Origin: Gautieria morchelliformis
Lineage: Eukaryota > Basidiomycota > Agaricomycetes > Gomphales > Gomphaceae
DNA length: 64,000 bases
Assembly (NCBI GenBank): GCA_015179125.1
Contig: WHVA01000065.1
Coordinates: 186,001 to 250,000 of the forward strand
Direction: 5' to 3'
This document shows positions 57,637-64,000 of the stretch, one piece after another. Position 1 is the stretch's first letter, and every line of letters starts with the position of its first letter. The position numbers were made by a program, and so were the translations under genes. The notes under the pieces were generated by a model that worked only from the letters and a program-made list of their open reading frames with translations, ran no database searches and had not been told where the DNA came from.

Positions 57637-60600
57637 ATGTCTTCGACAACAACACCTAGCACCTCTGAATACCAACTCCAGGGCGTCACTACACGCTCTA
57701 ACAAGCGACAACTCGATGCAGACATCGAGGAGTCCGTAGAACAGCCGGATCAAAAACGGCCGCGACTTGAGACCGCCGTAGAGACTAAAAGAAAATACGC
57801 AACGAGACATACCACGAGACATACCATAAAGGTAGGGTCTCAGTATGACCAAGGGGTACAATCAGGTGAGACTGGGTGACTCGCCACGCGACGCCACCCA
57901 CATCCTGTCTCACCTTTTTCCATTAGGGTCCGCAGCGCCGACGTCGCTTGCGACCACCCCTGTTGCCATTCAAGGCGCCACACACCAGGACGGTATGTGC
58001 ACGCCACGCCACCCACATCATGTCTGACTTTTTTCCATTAGTGTCCACACCCTCGACGTCGCTCTCTGCGACCAGGGATGCCACCCCTGTTCGCATTGGC
58101 GCCGCAGACCAGGACGGTATGTGCACCTTGCCCATTTTGTCCATCCATAGCTAAATGGAACGCTTCTAATATTCACAGCTACCATACAAGGCAATGGTAA
58201 GTTGATCGTATCATCTCCGCTTCAAGGTTATTAAGCACATCCCGTCCAAATAGGTTCTTCGGCCTCTGCGTTGAGCGTGTCTCATAAGGATGGCACGGAG
58301 ATCGTCGACCCGACGGACGAGGCTGACAAAAATGACAAAAAGCGCAAGAGGTCGACTGAAGAAGAAGATGAGGACGATGATTCTGTGTGGCACTCGAGGC
58401 CCAGCGCGAAGAGGGCTAAGATCGAGGACACTGTCTCCAGCGGCGGATCGGGGTCTGCGTCCCGCCCCCGTGTCCGACCAGTGCGGTCGTCCGTCCGATT
58501 GAGGAGAAGGAGCGGCTTGGCGACTCAGCCAGACACCACTGGACACGATGATCTGGCGCTTCATGCTGTGGAAGCACCCGTTGGCCTGGATGTTGACGAT
58601 GTCGAGTTGGCGGAGACCCCGGCTGAATCATCCACCGACCAGCCGCAATATTCGGAAATCGCGTTGGCAGAGGCCGCGGTAGCTGACGCTCCTCGTCTTA
58701 TCGCTGACCCGTCGCAAGCGCGCGAGGGACGCGTAGAGGTACCGGCTGAAGAGCCTTCCCGCGCGCCGGAGCCGCGATCAGGTGAGAGTGACTCGTCACG
58801 CTACGCCACCCACTCGTGTCTCAAATTTTTTTTTTCATTAGGGTCCACGTCGGGTGACTCTGTGGAGTTAGATGCGCGGTGTTTTCTACATGGATGGGCA
58901 GCGTATGTTGACCACCACATCGCTGGGCCGTCGCAGGCACCCGGGGAAACTGGAGAGGCGGAAGAGCCCTCCCGAGCGCCGGAGCTGGCATCAGGTAAGA
59001 CTGGGTGACTCGCCACGCGACGCCACCCACATGGTGTCTCACTTTGTTTCATTAGGGTCCACGTCGTGGAATAACTCTGGTTTGGAATACGCGTCTGTTT
59101 CCATCGCCGCTCTGAATGAAGAAGGGCGGGCCGCAGAACACGGCGGTATGTGCACGTTGATCGTATCATCTCCGCTTTAGGTTATTAAGCACATGCCGTC
59201 CAAATAGCTTCTTCGTCTCATGACTCTGACAAGAAGCGCCGGAGGCCCATTGAAGAAGAAGATGAAGACGATGATCTGCTGGGGCACTCGGGGCACAGCG
59301 CGAAGAGGCGCAGGATCGAGGACGCTGTGTCGAGCGACGGATCAGGGTCTGCCTCCGTCCGCCGTGTCCGAGCACGTCCGTCCGTCCTCCGGAGGAACAG
59401 GGGCGGCTTGGCTACGGCTCAGGGACGCATACTGGAGCACGGTAATCCGGCGCTTCATGTGGGCTTAGAGGTGGAGGATGATTCTCTCGCAGCACCCGTT
59501 AGCATGGGCGTAGACGTGGCTGTGAACTATACCGATGTAACACAGATGCCCGTACTTGCCGGGTTTGAGTCCTCCACCGACGAGCAGCCAGGATATCCTT
59601 CATCGGAAATCGCGTTGGCAGAGGATGGACCCGCGGATGTCGGTGAAGGGGAAGGTTATGTTGACGTTGAACATGTTAGCGCACAGCCGTCGCAGGCTGG
59701 AGAAGCGCTACCGGGCGAAGAGCCCTTCCGAGCGCCGCAGCTGGCATCAGGTGAGAGGGACTCGCCACGCGACGCCACCCACATGGTGTCTCACTTTTGT
59801 TCCTTAGGGCCCAACTGGTCGTATAGGGACTCTGATTCGGAATTGGACGGACCGTCTGTTTCGACAGCTGCATTCATCGAAGACACGAGCGCCACGGGAC
59901 AGGGCGGTATGTGCACGTTGCCGTTTTTGCGTTTTTGTTCCATGGCTAAATGGAAACCGCTAATATTAACAGATGTACACTCCGCGATGGTCGTGAATAA
60001 TGTGGGTGGAGGGGAACCGAATTTTTACGTTGACCCTGCTACCGGTGCGGTCTATGTGTCCTTCTGGGTCGATGGCTTATTGTACTTCTGGGCCCATGGC
60101 TTATTGTACTTCTGGACCGATGGGCTTATATGGCCAGTCCCCCAGGAAAGTGTAGGAGCGGTACCGACCGCAGAATTCTACGCCGCCGCCATCACGGACA
60201 ACGCAGCCATCCAATGTCCGATGATGGTTAATGGTGAAGCCATTGACGGAGAGGCGGCGTCTAGTCCCTCCAGGGATAAGCAACCGAAGATACTATCTCC
60301 CGATGCGAAGTTTATCCTTAACAACAAGCCGGGGTCGTCATACCTTGGGCCGAACCCGGTGCGGGGCGACCCCCGTAAACGTTTAGGTCTGCCTTGGCGC
60401 CTGGACACGAATCGCTTATTGGATTATGCGGTGCATAGGGCTGCTCAGAGCGCATATAAGGAAACCAAGTTAGTCCTTTCATGCTTACACATTTGGGACA
60501 TATTCTTACTCTTTCATTATAGCCGGTGGTATCCGGATTGGATGACTCCTACGGTGGAAGAGACCGAGGAAGTGGACGTCGAGGAAAAGGAAGCAGACGT

Positions 60601-61516
60601 CGAGGAAAAGGAAGCGCACGTCGAGGAAAAGGAAGCGCACGTCGAGGAAAAGGAAGCGGACGCCGAGGAAGTGGACGTCGAGGAAGCGGACGTCGAGGAA
60701 GAGGACGTCGAGGAAGAGGACGTCGAGGAAGAGGAAGCGGACGCCGAGGAAGCGGACGTCGAGGAAGCGGGCGTCGAGGAAGCGGACGTCGAGGAAGAGG
60801 AAGCGGACGCCGAGGAAGCGGACGTCGAGGAAGCGGGCGTCGAGGAAGCGGACGTCGAGGAAGAGGAAGCGGGCGTCGAGGAAGAGGAAGCGGACGCCGA
60901 GGAAGCGGACGTCGAGGAAGAGGAAGCGGACGCCGAGGAAGCGGACGTCGAGGAAGCGGACGTCGAGGAAGAGGACGTCGAGGAAGAGGAAGCGGACGCC
61001 GAGGAAGCGGACGTCGAGGAAGAGGAAGCGGGCGTCGAGGAAGAGGAAGCGGGCGTCGAGGAAGCGGGCGTCGAGGAAGAGGAAGCGGGCGTCGCGATGA
61101 GTTTCAATCCTGGTGGTAACGATGTTATCACTGGCGTTGATAGCGGTTCTTGGCCATCTTGGTTCTATCCAATTCCAGATCCTACGGGTGCAGACACCCG
61201 TGGTGATACAGTCGAAGACCCCCACCCTGAGCCAGAGCTTTTTCCTTCCGACGCATCGTACACCGCACCCGAGATCCAACTTGATCCTGACTTGGACGTG
61301 TCACATCTTATGGGAAGCGGTCAGCCCGACTCGGACCCTTTTGGCAATATGCCGATCTTTTCCTGGGATGAAAATCCTGCGTCCGTCCCTCCGGAGAACC
61401 AGTCGACTTCGTCGTCATTCATGGAGATCTTCCGAATGCCGTCGCCGCTAGAATTGCCCTCGGAAGACATCATTGAGTATGTCGCTAGTCCAGCCCCTGC
61501 AGCCCCTGATATATAA
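57637..61516 (+). CDS. Array gene, arm C copy: large modular protein with recurrent introns and acidic repeat tail
   Basis: Unknown function. Exons 57637-57865, 57927-57992, 58042-58116, 58179-58196, 58254-58781, 58842-58994, 59056-59145, 59208-59750, 59808-59906, 59973-60468 and 60523-61516 join to one open frame of about 1,096 codons. The first nine introns are phase 1, and all eight exons between them are divisible by three. A basic-acidic module occurs twice, with KKRKRSTEEEDEDDD and SAKRAKIEDTVSS in the first copy and KKRRRPIEEEDEDDD and SAKRRRIEDAVSS in the second. The segment EEPSRAPELASG precedes several introns. The C-terminal half has GGEPNFYVDPATGAVYVSF, LPWRLDTNRLLDYAVH and a long Val-Glu-Glu acidic repeat (about 60,560-61,096), then an acidic tail. 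Lys/Arg clusters suggest a nuclear protein. Start uncertain (see TATA entry). Confidence 0.6.
57866..57926 (+). repeat. Recurrent intron type 1 (best-preserved copy)
   Basis: 61 bp, gtgagactgg...cgacgccacccaca...tgtctcac...cattag. Close relatives in the same gene are at 57,993-58,041, 58,782-58,841, 58,995-59,055 and 59,751-59,807, with mirrored copies in arm B. All sit in phase 1 after a glycine/serine-type codon split. Confidence 0.85.
58117..58178 (+). repeat. Recurrent intron type 2
   Basis: 62 bp, gtatgtgcac...gctaaatggaa...aatattcacag. It is closely related to the intron at 59,907-59,972 (gtatgtgcac...gctaaatggaaa...aatattaacag). A third kind, at 58,197-58,253 and 59,146-59,207, shares 'ttgatcgtatcatctccgct' and 'ttattaagcacat'. 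The recurrences are therefore not limited to one intron sequence. Confidence 0.8.
60562..61096 (+). repeat. Acidic-coding minisatellite (unit gacgtcgaggaa and variants)
   Basis: About 535 bp of 6- to 21-bp variants around gacgtcgaggaagaggaagc, coding repeated VEE/ADAEE/EEAGV. Arm B holds 66 bp less (39,817-40,284). The periodicity keeps other frames open too, producing spurious SSSTSASS, RRGSGRRG and FLDVRFLG frames on both strands. Confidence 0.9.
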
Positions 61517-61953
61517 CCCCCGCCTTCCTCCAGATGAGGAGATCACTGATCAGCGCGCTCATCACCGCAGCTGTTCATCTTTTCTATTTTTTTTTTCGCT
61601 GTTTCATCTCTGCGGTTTGTCGTTGCGTGTATCTTTGTGTTTTACCTGTGCCATTTATCTCTGTATTATACCGTTTTTTGTGTCATACTTGTATTCTTGG
61701 CTGTGTCTTGTTTCTTGCCGTCACTGTATTTGAATATTACAATTGGAGAGCTTTTGCCCAATACAGCGTGACCACGAGGCTCCTCGATATGATGGGCCGT
61801 CTAAGGCTCAGCGAGATGCTCCGAGCACGGTCCGGAAAATGGTTGAAGACTGCCAAGAGTGGCAGTCAAGATCCAGTTCACGCAGTGAACAGACAGTCGG
61901 GAACCAGCTGACTGACTCCCCCTAACTACGGGTTACCTGAAGGACACGAAGGA

Positions 61954-62233
61954 TTACTTGTTCATGATACGAGCTTTAAATGTAGACATAGTAGTAAGAA
62001 TAGAGGAATGGTCTTGGAGGTGAAAGCCGATGAACAGGGGTAAAATTTCCTCACACTTTCGCCAGTACTTGAGAAAAGAAATAGAACTCCACCTACCTTG
62101 GGTCATGACTGCCCATGAGTCGACACTGAGTAGCAGGAGATGGGTGATGCCACCTATGCCAAACCCATGGCCTTTGACAGATTTCAGATGATGTTGGGTC
62201 CATACTTTGTTACATTGTTGTAAGAACCACTTC
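61954..62233 (-). pseudogene. DIRS-type tyrosine recombinase, C-terminal fragment (arm C)
   Basis: Mirror of 38,689-38,968 with the same truncation by a solo LTR and the same recombinase end blocks (GRWSSISFLKYWR region). Inactive fragment. Confidence 0.7.
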
Positions 62234-62488
62234 TATTGGAAGCTGTACTAGTAGTCAGCTCAGTCTCACTAGTGTGTGATAACACTCTATATACCTGTAC
62301 TAGTAGTCAGCTAGATACAGGAGCGATCAATAACGTGTATGAAGAGCAAGTATGTGAACTGTTTACCTCAGTCTCACTAGTGTGTGATAAGACTGGGGAA
62401 AAGCCATGGAACTCCGACTCGCATCCCAAGGGCTCCACATATGTGGGTGCTTGTGGACACGGCAGGGGTCACGCTTGTAACTCCAACA
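62234..62488 (-). repeat. Solo copia LTR with one 108-bp interval (arm C)
   Basis: Counterpart of 38,111-38,688, shorter by about three 108-bp units. Bounded by tattggaagctgtactag and gtaactccaaca. Confidence 0.9.
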
Positions 62489-62689
62489 GGGGGGACCACG
62501 ATCCATCAGCTGTTGCAAAGGCAAATAGGGGAGCAGTGGTGGGGAGCTGGAAGTTGGTGGAGAAGTGGAGGTTGAAGGCTTTAATGGCACTGCATTCGTG
62601 TAAATACCTTATTCACCCACATTGCCCTTAAGGCAATGCGCCTGCTGGATAGATTATCTAATGTTAGTGGATCCCTGTGGATCCACTTG

Positions 62690-63658
62690 TCATGACGCGT
62701 TAACTTCCTATGCCCAGTAGCTCTGTCCTCCCCTTCATCACTCCACCTCTATGTTCGCTCCGATCGCCCCTCGCCGAGTTTACCAAACAATCTTGGCTAC
62801 TCATGTCACTTGCCATGGCCACACCACCAAAGCATGATCAATGTCCTTTGATTGGCTTGATGGTTCATCACTGGCCCTCTTACCTCCTTGGCTCAACCCC
62901 CTTTGGATGTTCCTATGGCCCGATTGTCATGACCCGTGTATTTCTTGCACCCAGCTATCCCTGTTTTCCCTTTCACCACTCCTCCCTTGCGTTCGCCTGG
63001 CTTCCCCTGCCATCCGACCACACCTCATCTATGATCAATGCATTCATCCTTTGCCACATTCGCCGAACGACCATTTGCTGCTCGCATCATTCACCAGCAG
63101 GCACGCCATCAAACATGATCGACACCCTCTACCCAGCGTGATGGTTCATCACTGGCCCCATCATCTTCCCAACGCAACCCCTTTAGGTGTTCATATGGCC
63201 AGTGTGCATTCGCAGGACACCCTAACCGTAGATTGTGTGGGATCAGCCCAGCAGGCGAAGAGTCTATGCAGGGTAACATATATGCAGGTCTCAAGGCATG
63301 TTTTCGTACATAGGTGCCTTCATCGTCTTTTCTCCCCGTTGTTTCACATTCGCACTCCTCCTTGTTTCTATTGTATATGTGTTTCATCTTTTCTGCATCC
63401 TGACTGTGCACCTCTATCCAACCCTGACTGACAACGGCCTCTCTCTTTCCTATTTGCTAGCATCATATGAGCATTCGGTATAACTAGTCTCCTTTCGCAT
63501 GTACATTCTGCAGTTCAATTATCATACGTCCATCTTGTGCACAACTGACCTCAGTGTGACCATCGTCTTGAGCCCCCTCCTGTAGATTTCTATCTTCGAC
63601 CAGAGGAAGACTTAAGCACCACTGGTGAGTTTTCATATTTCACCTTCATTACCTTAGG
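62690..63658 (+). repeat. Repeat X, longest copy outside Copia-2
   Basis: Starts tgtcatgacgcgttaac inside arm C, continues across the arm end at 62,775, and matches the inverse of 25,133-24,480 as far as ...cattaccttag at 63,658. There it is cut by copia sequence. Open frames inside it (up to 196 codons) are low-complexity Pro/His-rich frames and not supported as genes. Confidence 0.65.
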
Positions 63659-63660
63659 GC

Positions 63661-64000
63661 GCGTTCGGTAACCAGACCATGATAATCTGATCTGAAGAAA
63701 TCATAAAATCTACAACTCACTCGTAACCTTGATCTTTTCTGCGTGTGATCAATATTGAATCGAGCCGAATGCACTGTAATCTTGCCTGACACAAAGGTCT
63801 CCAGTATTTTGCTTCTGGTGATTTCATCGCTTCTTTATAACTGTCTGGCTCATCTTCTCCTAGAGTCACGAATACGCTCTCTGTGTATTCGAGATCTGCT
63901 ATCCCAAAGGCCATTGCGGCCATCTCCGATTGCATCGTCTGTAAGCGTTTGCCCTGTCCATATGTGGAATTATTGAGGTCGAGCCAAGGACCTTGTTCAA
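63661..64000 (-). pseudogene. Copia-4 fragment at the window edge (start of RT region)
   Basis: The minus strand encodes MQSEMAAMAFGIADLEYTES, then EPDSYKEAMKSPEAKYW, the linker and first block of a copia reverse transcriptase. The frame then diverges and stops near 63,717. The upstream part would lie beyond 64,000. Not the same subfamily as Copia-1. Confidence 0.65.

Larger units (their letters stand above)
54491..62775. repeat. Arm C of the giant inverted repeat (8.3 kb)
   Basis: Inverted partner of 37,830-46,356. From the inner end: about 800 bp including an uncharacterised 114-codon open frame, the F-box gene (+), a spacer, the array gene (+), a DIRS recombinase fragment (-), a solo copia LTR and the beginning of repeat X. 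Unlike arm B, repeat X continues past the arm end here to 63,658. Confidence 0.95.

Noticed and set aside
62841-63431. 196-codon + strand frame in repeat X
   Set aside because: Low-complexity, Pro/His/Leu-rich, inside a non-coding LTR-like repeat, and absent from other X copies.

Overview
This window looks like nuclear DNA of a filamentous basidiomycete, most likely an Agaricomycete. The host genes are dense and split by many short GT-AG introns of about 45-90 bp. The protein families fit: a fungal sedolisin, a mushroom-type multi-pass membrane protein, an OSCA/CSC1 channel and a GT49-like transferase. The repeats are the retroelement set typical of mushrooms (Ty1/copia, chromodomain Ty3/gypsy, DIRS-like tyrosine-recombinase elements). 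No rRNA, tRNA, CRISPR or bacterial-type feature was seen.

Layout. (1) 0.9-8.4 kb is an ordinary gene block: a multi-pass membrane protein (+), a complete ten-exon sedolisin protease (+), a five-exon GT49/LARGE-like glycosyltransferase (-) and a conserved coiled-coil protein (+). (2) 9.8-13.8 kb holds a damaged local duplication and 'copy A', an internally deleted copy of a multi-gene repeat unit. Copy A carries a stolen protein-kinase exon and three long hairpins. (3) 13.9-37.8 kb is a nest of retrotransposons: a DIRS-like element with a copia element inside its intron, a second broken copia element, a gypsy remnant, a gypsy chromovirus, a third copia element and a second gypsy element. Most are interrupted by the next one. 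(4) 37.8-62.8 kb is a giant inverted repeat. Arms of 8.5 and 8.3 kb (B and C) are nearly identical over most of their length. They flank an 8.1 kb island of three intact host genes: OSCA/CSC1 channel (-), the ribosome-biogenesis nuclease FCF1/UTP24 (-) and a steroid-5-alpha-reductase-like enzyme (+). (5) 62.7-64 kb is LTR-like sequence followed by a copia fragment.

The most unusual object is the unit carried in arms B and C, with a deletion derivative as copy A. It holds an F-box gene and a large gene of unknown function. When that gene's predicted introns are removed, one open frame of about 1,096 codons remains. Its internal exons are nearly all phase-1/phase-1, it contains a duplicated multi-exon module, and it re-uses two near-identical intron sequences again and again. 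It ends in a long acidic minisatellite-coded repeat that differs by 66 bp between the arms. All splice sites here were read by eye, and no expression or homology search was available.
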